A stretch of 64,000 nt of DNA, from assembly GCF_000496075.1 (NCBI RefSeq), contig NZ_AWXZ01000039.1, forward strand, positions 558,001-622,000, read 5' to 3'. Source of the DNA: Lutibaculum baratangense AMV1 (GTDB lineage: Bacteria; Pseudomonadota; Alphaproteobacteria; Rhizobiales; Tepidamorphaceae). Below the pieces are notes generated by a model that had not been told where the DNA came from, searched no databases, and saw only the letters and a list, made by a program, of their open reading frames with translations. This document shows, piece after piece, positions 10,531-17,774 of the stretch. The first letter of the stretch is position 1; each line of letters starts with the position of its first letter. The position numbers were made by a program, and so were the translations under genes.

Positions 10531-10807
10531 CCCGTCGTCACCTGCGATGCCGATATGGGGTGAGGCTACGGGGCCCGGACGCCGATGGATCGCTTTCCGT
10601 CTTTGGCAGTCAATGCTCGCAAGGTGCCGGCGACCGGAGAGCGGCTGTCGCCGTCACGGCGAACCGGATCGCGAAGCCGGCGAGGGCAGCGCAGACCCCA
10701 TAGACGTCCAGCCGTCGCCCGAAGCGATCCTTGCGGCCGAACAGGCACCGCAACGGAGCGGGAGCGGAAGGAACCGGATTTTAGGAAAGCTAAGCGCTTG
10801 AAAAAAT

Positions 10808-10883
10808 TGGCTCCCCGGGCCGGACTCGAACCAGCGACAAAGCGGTTAACAGCCGCTTGCTCTACCAACTGAGCTACCGGGGA
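10808..10883 (-). tRNA. tRNA-Asn (anticodon GTT), CCA encoded
   Basis: Read on the reverse strand, the acceptor stem TCCCCGG pairs with CCGGGGA. The D arm is GCTC...GAGC, the anticodon stem AGCGG/CCGCT encloses loop CTGTTAA (anticodon GTT), and the T arm is GCTGG-TTCGAGT-CCGGC. The discriminator is G and the CCA is encoded (TGG at 10808-10810 on the forward strand). The count is 73 nucleotides before CCA. A run of six T follows the CCA directly, which can serve as a simple terminator. Confidence 0.97.
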
Positions 10884-10911
10884 ACACGCCGTCGTTTGCG
10901 ACGGTGGGCGG

Positions 10912-10939
10912 CATATAGCAAAGCGCGTCGCGCTTGCAA
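10912..10939 (-). promoter_or_regulatory. Candidate promoter of tRNA-Asn
   Basis: On the reverse strand, -35 TTGCAA (10934-10939) and -10 TATATG (10912-10917) are separated by 16 bases. A short perfect hairpin (CCGTCG / CGACGG, 10889-10904) lies between the -10 and the tRNA. Confidence 0.6.
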
Positions 10940-11016
10940 AGCCCGTGGATTGAATTTCTGCGGGAGCATCACGACTTGGCCTGGAGAAGGCTTGGCCGGA
11001 GCGGCGACAAGAGACG

Positions 11017-11316
11017 ATGACGAACCAGGAAAACGAGGCCGGAAGCGGTTGGCGGGCGCCGCATGTCAGGTTCGGGAAGCGAAGCGTGCCATTGCCGCCT
11101 TACCGCTGGCAGCGCGTGACGATCGGCTCGCTCCTGATCGCGGGAGGCTCGCTCGGCTTCCTGCCCGTGCTGGGGTTCTGGATGATCCCCCTGGGCGTCG
11201 TCTTCCTGTCGATCGACTTGGCGATCGCCCGGCGGTGGAGACGGCGGTTCGACGTGTGGTGGGGAAGGCGCCGCCAGAGGCGCCACACGGGAGAGGGAAG
11301 CTCTTCGACCGGGTGA
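11017..11316 (+). CDS. Small membrane protein, PGPGW-like transmembrane family
   Basis: 99 residues. A basic N-terminal part is followed by two closely spaced hydrophobic segments (about residues 33-66) with the motif GFLPVLGFWMIPLG and the continuation VVFLSIDL, then a strongly basic tail (RRWRRRFDVWWGRRRQRR). Such short proteins are common in alphaproteobacteria and have no assigned role. It lies on the forward strand between two reverse-strand tRNA genes and its stop codon is 2 bases from the 3' end of tRNA-Cys. Only a weak ribosome site (GAGA) precedes the ATG. Confidence 0.65.
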   Translation: MTNQENEAGSGWRAPHVRFGKRSVPLPPYRWQRVTIGSLLIAGGSLGFLPVLGFWMIPLGVVFLSIDLAIARRWRRRFDVWWGRRRQRRHTGEGSSSTG

Positions 11317-11318
11317 TC

Positions 11319-11392
11319 TGGAGGCCACGCCCGGAATCGAACCGGGGTATACGGATTTGCAGTCCGCTGCGTCACCACTCCGCCACGTGGCC
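11319..11392 (-). tRNA. tRNA-Cys (anticodon GCA), CCA encoded
   Basis: On the reverse strand the acceptor GGCCACG pairs with CGTGGCC. The anticodon loop reads CTGCAAA (GCA). The T arm is CCCGG-TTCGATT-CCGGG. The discriminator is U, a Cys identity element, and CCA is encoded (TGG at 11319-11321 forward). The length is 71 nucleotides before CCA. Confidence 0.97.
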
Positions 11393-11404
11393 GTCCGGGG
11401 CGCA

Positions 11405-11433
11405 TACATATTTTGCAAAGCGGGCTTAAGCAA
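11405..11433 (-). promoter_or_regulatory. Candidate promoter of tRNA-Cys
   Basis: On the reverse strand, -35 TTGCTT (11428-11433) and -10 TATGTA (11405-11410) have a 17-base spacer. The -35 lies inside a perfect 7-bp inverted repeat (CGGGCTT-AAGC-AAGCCCG, 11421-11438), which may be coincidental or regulatory. Confidence 0.55.
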
Positions 11434-11519
11434 GCCCGAAACGGCTCGGGTTGCGCCATTGCGAGCCGGCAGTCCTTGCGGCATAGAGACTTGAGCGACA
11501 GATCAGGCAGGGAACGCAG

Positions 11520-12380
11520 ATGGCCTCTGAGAACAACGTGCTGGCCGAGACACTGCAGTCCGACTTCGAGGGTATCCTCACGGGCTGGCTGCAGGCGCAG
11601 GCCAGGGAAGGGGCGAAGCGGACCGACCTCGTCTCGACCCGCGAGACGGAGAAGCAGAGCCGCGACCTGTTGACGGCGCTGGCTCGCGCCAGTCGCGACG
11701 CCGTCCTCGACGACGGCTTCGATTTCGCAAATCCGGTCTGGGACCAGGTGCGCGAGACGCTCGAGGAGATCACCGAAAGCCGGACGCAGCGCGGCGTCTC
11801 GCCGACGGAGATCGGCGTTTTCGTCACCTCCATGAAGCGCCCCATCTTCGAACGCCTGCGCAGCAAGATCGGGCCCGAGCTTCAGGGTATCGAGGACATG
11901 TGGAACGTGTCCCGGGTGATCGACCAGCTGTCGCTCTATGCGATCGAGAGCCTCGTGACGAAGCGCGAGGCGGTGATCGAACGCCAGCAGTCGGAGATGA
12001 CCGAGGTCTCGGCGCCCGTCGTCAGGATCTGGGACCGGATCGTCACGGTGCCGCTGATCGGCACGCTCGATTCCTTCCGCGCCCAGACCGTGATGGAGAA
12101 TCTGCTCTCGGCGATCGTGCAGTGGGAGGCCGAGGTCGCGATCATCGACATCACCGGCGTCTCGACGGTCGACACGCTCGTCGCCCAGCACCTGCTCAAG
12201 ACGGCCGCGGCCGTCCGCCTCATGGGCGCGCAGTGCGTGATCTGCGGCATCAGCCCGAAGATCGCGCAGACGATCGTCAATCTCGGCGTCGAGCTGCCGA
12301 ACGTGACGACCCGCATCGATCTGCAGAGCGGCCTCGAATACGCCTTCAAGCGCATAGGCGTCTCGGTCGATGGACACTGA
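11520..12380 (+). CDS. rsbR: RsbR-like stressosome sensor/scaffold with C-terminal STAS domain
   Basis: 286 residues. RsbR proteins build the stressosome core with RsbS and pass a signal from a variable N-terminal domain to a C-terminal STAS domain. Residues 1-155 are helical (EKQSRDLLTALARA, MWNVSRVIDQLSLYAIESL) and resemble the RsbRD-type sensory region; no haem or flavin motif is seen. The STAS domain spans about 170-282, with VPLIGTLDSFRAQTVMENL and IDITGVSTVDTLVAQHLL. Thr219 (in VDTL) aligns with the first phospho-threonine of B. subtilis RsbRA; Thr251 (in AQTIV) is a candidate second site. It is the first gene of a five-gene operon with overlapping ends. Confidence 0.9.
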   Translation: MASENNVLAETLQSDFEGILTGWLQAQAREGAKRTDLVSTRETEKQSRDLLTALARASRDAVLDDGFDFANPVWDQVRETLEEITESRTQRGVSPTEIGVFVTSMKRPIFERLRSKIGPELQGIEDMWNVSRVIDQLSLYAIESLVTKREAVIERQQSEMTEVSAPVVRIWDRIVTVPLIGTLDSFRAQTVMENLLSAIVQWEAEVAIIDITGVSTVDTLVAQHLLKTAAAVRLMGAQCVICGISPKIAQTIVNLGVELPNVTTRIDLQSGLEYAFKRIGVSVDGH

Positions 12381-12777
12381 GGGGGTGGAGGGCGTCCTGC
12401 ACGCGGGAGGCACGCCCATCGTCACGATCACCGGCTGCGTGATCGTAGCGATTCGCGACGATCTGGACGACCAGTCGGTGATGCACCTGCAGGACGAACT
12501 CGTCGAGGAGGTCGCCCGCCGGGGCGCGAGAGGGGTGATCATCGACATCTCGGCTCTGGAGATCGTCGACACCTTCGCCGGCCGGATGATCGGGAGCATG
12601 GCGCAGATGGCGCGGATGATGAACGCGAGGACCATCCTCGTCGGGATGCGCCCGGCCGTCGCTATGACGCTCGTCGAGCTCGGCATGACCCTCGTCGGTG
12701 TCGAGACGGCTCTCAACGCCGACAAGGCCATGAACCTCATCGTCAACGATCTGCCACCGGTCGCCCTTGCCCAATGA
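12370..12777 (+). CDS. rsbS: RsbS-like single-STAS stressosome protein
   Basis: 135 residues, almost entirely one STAS domain. RsbS is the RsbT antagonist within the stressosome core. The signature run CVIVAIRDDLDDQSVMHLQD, the strand GVIIDISALEIVDTF and the later GMRPAVAMTLVELGM match RsbS closely. At the phospho-acceptor position (Ser59 in B. subtilis RsbS, in IDSF) this protein has Thr68 in VDTF. The ATG overlaps the end of rsbR by 11 bases, so the two are probably made in coupled amounts. Confidence 0.92.
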   Translation: MDTEGVEGVLHAGGTPIVTITGCVIVAIRDDLDDQSVMHLQDELVEEVARRGARGVIIDISALEIVDTFAGRMIGSMAQMARMMNARTILVGMRPAVAMTLVELGMTLVGVETALNADKAMNLIVNDLPPVALAQ

Positions 12778-13171
12778 CACCGTGAGCGTCACGCTGAGAC
12801 GGGCGAGCGACGTGGCATATGCCCGCCAGGCCGCCATGCAGACGATGGCAGCGATCGGCGCAAGCTCGATAAAGAAGACGAAGTTCGTGACCGCCGTCTC
12901 GGAGATCGCGCGGAATGCCGTGCTGTACGGGCGTGGCGGCGTGATCACGTTCGAGATCGTCGGCAGCGGGCCCCGGCGCAGCGTGGTCGCCGAGTGCATG
13001 GATCGGGGTCCCGGCATCGCCGACGTGGCACTGGCGCTCACGGAAGGATACTCGACCGGCTCGGGCCTCGGTTTGGGATTGAGTGGAGCGAAACGGCTCG
13101 TCGACCGTTTCGAGATCGCCTCGTCCGCCCTCACCGGCACGACCGTCACGATGGAGTGTTTTGCCAGATGA
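12767..13171 (+). CDS. rsbT: RsbT-like serine/threonine switch kinase
   Basis: 134 residues from a TTG start, or 129 from the GTG at 12782; neither has a clear ribosome site, and translation is probably coupled to rsbS. RsbT phosphorylates STAS proteins and, once released, activates a downstream partner. It is a GHKL-type ATPase: N box EIARNAVLYG, G1 box DRGPGIAD, G2 box GLGLGLSGAKRLVDRF. It overlaps rsbS by 11 bases and the next gene by 4 (ATGA). The downstream partner here is not RsbU; the last gene of the operon is the best candidate. Confidence 0.9.
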   Translation: MPNDTVSVTLRRASDVAYARQAAMQTMAAIGASSIKKTKFVTAVSEIARNAVLYGRGGVITFEIVGSGPRRSVVAECMDRGPGIADVALALTEGYSTGSGLGLGLSGAKRLVDRFEIASSALTGTTVTMECFAR

Positions 13172-14172
13172 TATCCCTGCCGGTCGTCGAAGCGAGCCAG
13201 GTCGGCGGTGCGCGCCGCCGGGCGCTCCACGAGGCGGAGAGCCTCGGGATGCCGAGCGACCTTCAGGACCGGCTCGCGATCATCGTCACGGAGATCGCCA
13301 CCAACCTGCTTCGCCACGCGCGGGAGGGAGAGGTCGTGCTCGTGCCGGAGAGGCGCGGCCCGCACCTCGGCATGACGGTCATCGGAATGGACCTCGGCCC
13401 CGGCATCACGGCTGTGGAGACGGCCTTCGAAGACGGCTACACGACGGCGGGCGAGGGGGGGCGGGGAATCGGCGGAGGGCTGGGCGCGATCCGCAGGCTC
13501 TCCGACGAATTCGACTTCCACACCGACCAGGGGGGAACGACGGTTCTCGCCAAGGTCGCCTCGGGTGCGGCGCCGTCCTCTCCCGACGCCGTGACGGCGG
13601 AGGGTCTGATCGTTCCCAAGCCGGGCTTCGATGCCGGCGGCGACGCCTTCGCGGTGCGCCACGAGACGGACGCGACCCTCGTCCTGCTGCTCGACGTCCT
13701 CGGCCATGGCGCGACGGCCGCTGAGGAGGCGACCCGTGGCGCCGCGGCGTTCGAGGAGTGCAGCGGCGATTCGCTCGACGAGGCCCATCGCGAGGTCTGC
13801 CGGGCGCTGGAAGGTGGCCGCGGCGCCGCATCGCTGATCGTCCGGATCCCGAGCGAAGGCGGCGTCCTGACGGGCATCGGCCTCGGCAATGTCCGCGGCG
13901 AGATCGTCTCCCCCGACGGCAGCAGGCGCGGGATTCCTTGTGCCCCCGGGATCGTGGGCGCGACGCAGAAGCATCCCCGGCAGACGGAGCACGAGTGGCC
14001 CCAGGGGGCGACGCTCGTGATGTCGACCGACGGACTGAGGAACGCCGATCGCACGGGCGAATCGCCCGCTCTTTTCTCGCGCCGGCCGCTGGCCATCGCG
14101 GCCACGCTGTACAAGCGTCGCCGTCGCGGCACGGACGATTGCGGGATCGTGGTGGCTCGGGGGGCGGCTTGA
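13168..14172 (+). CDS. ATP-binding SpoIIE-family protein phosphatase (RsbX-like)
   Basis: 334 residues. The N-terminal third (1-130) is a GHKL ATPase fold like RsbT: N box EIATNLLRHA, G1 DLGPGIT, and a glycine-rich GRGIGGGLGAIRRLSDEF. The C-terminal part is a PP2C/SpoIIE phosphatase with metal-binding positions in GFDAGGDAFAV, LDVLGHG, STDGLRN and TDDCGIVVAR. In B. subtilis the RsbX phosphatase resets the stressosome by removing phosphate from RsbS and RsbR; this gene probably does the same. The ATG overlaps the rsbT stop (ATGA). The ATPase domain fused to the phosphatase is extra relative to B. subtilis RsbX. Confidence 0.85.
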   Translation: MISLPVVEASQVGGARRRALHEAESLGMPSDLQDRLAIIVTEIATNLLRHAREGEVVLVPERRGPHLGMTVIGMDLGPGITAVETAFEDGYTTAGEGGRGIGGGLGAIRRLSDEFDFHTDQGGTTVLAKVASGAAPSSPDAVTAEGLIVPKPGFDAGGDAFAVRHETDATLVLLLDVLGHGATAAEEATRGAAAFEECSGDSLDEAHREVCRALEGGRGAASLIVRIPSEGGVLTGIGLGNVRGEIVSPDGSRRGIPCAPGIVGATQKHPRQTEHEWPQGATLVMSTDGLRNADRTGESPALFSRRPLAIAATLYKRRRRGTDDCGIVVARGAA

Positions 14173-15302
14173 GGGCGATCGTCACCTCCGTCCGGCTGGA
14201 GCGGGACACGGACGTTGCGCATGTGAGACGCACGGCGAGGCTGGCGGCGAAGTCGGCGGGAGCGGCGCCACGCGACCAGATCCGCTTCGCCACGGCCGTC
14301 TCGGAGATCGCGCGCAACGCGCTGCAATATGCCGGCGGGGGAATCGCGGAGCTGTCGTTCGACCAGAAGGGGCGTATCCCGCGGCTGGTGGCGCGTATCC
14401 AGGATCGCGGGCCCGGCATCGCCGGCGTCGACGCCATACTGCGCGGGCGGCACCAGTCGCATACCGGGCTCGGGCTCGGACTCAACGGTTCTCAGAAGCT
14501 CGTCGACAATTTCGACCTCAAGACGGGTGAGGGCGGCACGGTCGTGACGCTCGGACTCCACCTCGCCGCGGTGGGGACGCCGCAGGAGCTGGCTCATTCG
14601 GCGGCATCCGCCCTCGTCGACGTGGCGCAGGGGAACCCGGTGGAGGAGCTCGCCGAGCAGAACCGGGCGCTGCGCGACTCGCTGGCGGAGCAGGAGTTCC
14701 TTCTGCGCGAGCTGCATCACCGCACGAAGAACAACCTCTCGATCATCCAGTCGCTCGCGACCCTCCAGGCCCGCTCAGTCAAATCGGAGGAGGCGCGAGA
14801 GGCGCTCGACGTCCTGACCGGCCGGATCCAGGCCTTCGCCAACGCCCACAGCTATCTCTACAAGGCGGAGAACGTGGCGGAGATCGACCTGCGCGAGCAT
14901 GTGCTGGGCCTGACCGAGCGGCTCTCGGCGGCGTTCAGGTCGCAGAGCGTGGAGATCGTCTGCGACGTGGAATCGATGCTCATCGGCTTCGACTTCGCCA
15001 CCGAGCTCGCGCTCATCATCAACGAGCTTGTGACCAACGCCGCCAAGCATGCCTTCAAGTCGCCCGGGGAGGGCGGCCATATCCATCTCGATGCGCACCG
15101 GAGCGACCACGGCCTGACGATCCGCGTGCGCGACGACGGGCCGGGCCTCGCCGATGCGGAAGCGGAGTTGCGGCGCTCGAAGTCTCTCGGCTGGCGAATC
15201 GTCGAGACGAGCGCCAGGAAGCTGCGTGCCACGCTGGAAGTGGACGGCAGCGACGGCCTGGCGGTGACCGTGCACGTGCCGCTGCAACAGGTCGAGGAAT
15301 GA
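14169..15302 (+). CDS. RsbT-like domain fused to a HisKA_2-type sensor histidine kinase
   Basis: 377 residues from a TTG that overlaps the preceding stop (TTGA). Residues 1-133 form a GHKL switch domain close to the operon's own RsbT (AVSEIARNALQYAGGG, QDRGPGIAG, GLGLGLNGSQKLVDNF). A helical linker (about 155-178) leads to a HisKA_2 dimerisation domain with FLLRELHHRTKNNLSIIQSL, putative phospho-His184, and a second GHKL kinase domain (ELALIINELVTNAAKHAF, RVRDDGPGL, SLGWRIVETSARKLRATL). There is no transmembrane segment, so it is cytosolic. Reading inference: the N-terminal domain may dock on the stressosome, tuning the kinase. The response regulator is not in the window. Confidence 0.85.
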   Translation: MRAIVTSVRLERDTDVAHVRRTARLAAKSAGAAPRDQIRFATAVSEIARNALQYAGGGIAELSFDQKGRIPRLVARIQDRGPGIAGVDAILRGRHQSHTGLGLGLNGSQKLVDNFDLKTGEGGTVVTLGLHLAAVGTPQELAHSAASALVDVAQGNPVEELAEQNRALRDSLAEQEFLLRELHHRTKNNLSIIQSLATLQARSVKSEEAREALDVLTGRIQAFANAHSYLYKAENVAEIDLREHVLGLTERLSAAFRSQSVEIVCDVESMLIGFDFATELALIINELVTNAAKHAFKSPGEGGHIHLDAHRSDHGLTIRVRDDGPGLADAEAELRRSKSLGWRIVETSARKLRATLEVDGSDGLAVTVHVPLQQVEE

Positions 15303-15407
15303 GCTGCGCCCGCCGTGGCGACCGAGACGGCATCACTTGCGATTCCGGCGCAGCGAATTAAGAGTGCACCCCCGAGCGGTAGGGACAGGGCAGGGAGCCT
15401 CGTGTCG

Positions 15408-16070
15408 ATGATGGACTTCGCAGAGTCGCGAATGAACATGGTGAAATCCCAGGTGCGCCCGAGCGAGGTGACGGACCGGCGGCTGCTCAACGCCCTGCTC
15501 AACCTTCCGCGCGAGCGATTCGTGCCCGCCTCGCGCCGTCCCATGGCCTATGTCGACGAAGACATTCTCCTGAACGACGAGGGCGAGCCCCGCTGGCTCC
15601 TGGAACCGATGCACTTCGCCCGCCTCGTGCAGCTCGCGGAGATCGGGGCCGGACACCTCGTGCTGGACGTGGGCTGCGGCACCGGGTACTCGACCGCGGT
15701 CCTCGGTCGCCTCGCCGACTCGGTCGTCGGGCTCGAGAGCGACCCGGCCCTGTGCCAGACGGCGGAGGCGCTGATGATCGAGCTCGGCATCGACAACGTG
15801 GCGATCGTGGAAGGCGACCTGAGGGAGGGCTACCCCTCGCAGGGCCCGTACGACGTGATCATCCTCGAGGGAGCCGTCGAGGAAGTTCCCGAGGGACTGT
15901 TCAAGCAGCTCCGCAATGGGGGGCGGCTCGTGGCGCCGGTGATCGAAGGGGGGATCGGCAAGGCGATGGTCTTCCACTCGATCGACGGTGACGTGAGCCA
16001 TCGAGTCGTCTACGACATGAACGTGCACCGGCTGCCCGGCTTCGAGCGACCCAAGACGTTCGTCTTCTGA
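15408..16070 (+). CDS. Protein-L-isoaspartate O-methyltransferase-family protein (divergent copy upstream of tolC)
   Basis: 220 residues from the ATG at 15408. A second ATG (15411) and a GTG (15402) are alternatives; AGGGAG at 15392-15397 suits any of them. The N-terminus RMNMVKSQVRPSEVTDRRLL and LPRERFVPA match the Pcm family, and VLDVGCGTGYSTAVL is the SAM-binding motif I. The GQTISQP substrate loop of true Pcm enzymes (present in the copy at 37720) is replaced by LNDEGEPRWLLEP. It therefore may not repair isoaspartate and could methylate another target. A close relative commonly sits next to tolC in this order of bacteria. Confidence 0.8.
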   Translation: MMDFAESRMNMVKSQVRPSEVTDRRLLNALLNLPRERFVPASRRPMAYVDEDILLNDEGEPRWLLEPMHFARLVQLAEIGAGHLVLDVGCGTGYSTAVLGRLADSVVGLESDPALCQTAEALMIELGIDNVAIVEGDLREGYPSQGPYDVIILEGAVEEVPEGLFKQLRNGGRLVAPVIEGGIGKAMVFHSIDGDVSHRVVYDMNVHRLPGFERPKTFVF

Positions 16071-16233
16071 GCTTCCGGTTCAAATAAGCTGGCGTGTGGC
16101 GGTTTGACCGCACCTGCTCACCGAGTGGGTTGCTGTGGCCGCTCCCCCCTTCCCGGCGGCGCGAATCCCACTTACCGTTCTTCGGACGCCGCCGGCGGGG
16201 GGGCATCGGATCTAACAACCGGGCGTTGAAGCG

Positions 16234-17625
16234 TTGAGCAGACCCAATCGCACGATCATCCGCAGGTCCGCCGTGCGGGCTGCAGGCCTGGCGGTGGCGG
16301 CCGCCGTCTCCCTCGCTCCTGTCGGGCCGGCATCCGCCGAGACGCTGTTCTCGGCGATGGCACAGGCCTACCGCGCGAATCCCAACCTGAATGCCGAACG
16401 GGCAGGCCTCCGGGCGACCGACGAGCTCGTGCCTCAGGCGCTGTCGGCGTGGCGTCCGCAGGTCTCCGCGAGCGCGTCAGCGGAAACGAGCATCCAGAAT
16501 TCCCGGCCCGGCGGCACACGGAGCCTCAGCGGCACTGACGTGGGCCTGACGGTGCAGCAGTCGCTCTTCAACGGCTTCCGCCGGGTGAACGGCACGAAGC
16601 AGGCCGAGGCCCAGGTCCGGGCAGGCCGAGCCTCGCTCGCGAACTCGGAACAACAGATCCTGCTGCAGACCGTCACATCATACATGGACGTGCTGCAGAA
16701 CGCGGCCATCGTGCGGCTGCGGCAGCAGAACATCGAAGTCCTGCAGGAGCAGCTCCGCGCGGCTCGCAACCGCTTCGAGGTCGGCGAGGTGACGCGCACC
16801 GACGTGGCACAGGCCGAGGCACGCCTGCGGGGCGCGGTGTCCGAGCTGAACTTCGCGGAATCGAACCTCATGTCGGCACGTGCCACCTATCGGCAGGTGG
16901 TGGGGTCCGATCCGGCGAATCTCGCGCCGGCGCGCCCGGCCACCGGCGTGCCGTCCAGCGTCGACGCCGCGCTCGATCGCGCCTACCGCGAACATCCGGC
17001 CGTGGTCGCGGCGGTCTACAACGAGGAGGCAGCGGCCTTCGCCGTGAACTTGGCCGAGGGGCAGCTTCTGCCGACGGTCAACCTTCAGGGCACCGTCGGC
17101 TATTCCACGAATCCGAGCTTCTCCGTCGATTCGGCGGCGAGCGCGTCGGCATCCATCCAGCTCAACGTGCCGATCTATCAGGGCGGCGGCGAGTACTCGG
17201 CGGTCCGCCAGGCGAAGGAGCAGCGCAACCAGGCGCTGCTGCAGATCGAGGCGGCGCGGCTGGGCGTGAGGGCGGACATCCTGTCGGCCTGGGGCGTGCT
17301 CGAGGCCGCGACGGCGTCGATCGATTCGGCCCGCGCGCAGGTCGAGGCGGCGAGCATCGCGCTGACCGGCGTGCGGGAGGAGGCCAATGTCGGCCAGCGC
17401 ACCACTCTCGACGTGCTCAATGCCGAGCAGGAGCTTTTCGACGCGCGCGTCTCGCTCGTCGTGGCCGAGCGAGACCAGGTGGTGGCCTCCTACGCGCTGA
17501 TTTCCGCCATGGGCCGCCTGAGCGCTCACGCGCTCCAACTCGCCGTCGACGTCTACCAGCCGGAGGTTCACTACCACCAGGTGCGGGACAAGTGGATCGG
17601 GCTGCGCACCCCGAGCGGCCAGTGA
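16234..17625 (+). CDS. tolC: TolC-family outer membrane efflux/secretion protein
   Basis: 463 residues. TolC trimers form the outer membrane channel of type I secretion and tripartite efflux systems. A signal peptide ends at GPASA/ETLF. The two repeats of the outer membrane efflux domain are visible: FSAMAQAYRANPNLNAERAG with VQQSLFNGFRR in the first half, and VPIYQGGGEYSAVRQAKEQR with REEANVGQRTTLDVLNAEQE in the second. The proposed start is a TTG without a good ribosome site; a GTG at 16273 is possible but would shorten the basic region of the signal peptide. No inner membrane partner lies next to it. The 163 bases upstream hold only a weak hairpin (16099-16111). Confidence 0.92.
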   Translation: MSRPNRTIIRRSAVRAAGLAVAAAVSLAPVGPASAETLFSAMAQAYRANPNLNAERAGLRATDELVPQALSAWRPQVSASASAETSIQNSRPGGTRSLSGTDVGLTVQQSLFNGFRRVNGTKQAEAQVRAGRASLANSEQQILLQTVTSYMDVLQNAAIVRLRQQNIEVLQEQLRAARNRFEVGEVTRTDVAQAEARLRGAVSELNFAESNLMSARATYRQVVGSDPANLAPARPATGVPSSVDAALDRAYREHPAVVAAVYNEEAAAFAVNLAEGQLLPTVNLQGTVGYSTNPSFSVDSAASASASIQLNVPIYQGGGEYSAVRQAKEQRNQALLQIEAARLGVRADILSAWGVLEAATASIDSARAQVEAASIALTGVREEANVGQRTTLDVLNAEQELFDARVSLVVAERDQVVASYALISAMGRLSAHALQLAVDVYQPEVHYHQVRDKWIGLRTPSGQ

Positions 17626-17774
17626 CGGCGGGAAATCCGCAAGGTTAAGAGAAACCTAAGTTCTTCGGGTTGCCTGTCGGCCATCTCGTGCGATAGTTGC
17701 TGAGGGCCGCTTTCGACACGCGAGTCGTTTCGTCGGCAATTTGATGGCTTTGCCACGGCGGGCAGCAGAGCACT

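Noticed and set aside
10531-10807. The 277 bases between phrB and tRNA-Asn as a possible small gene
   Set aside because: Open frames here run into the antisense of the tRNA, lack a ribosome site and resemble nothing; only the T run after tRNA-Asn is meaningful.
11421-11438. Inverted repeat upstream of tRNA-Cys as an intrinsic terminator
   Set aside because: No gene ends before it on either strand and there is no T run; it overlaps the tRNA-Cys -35.
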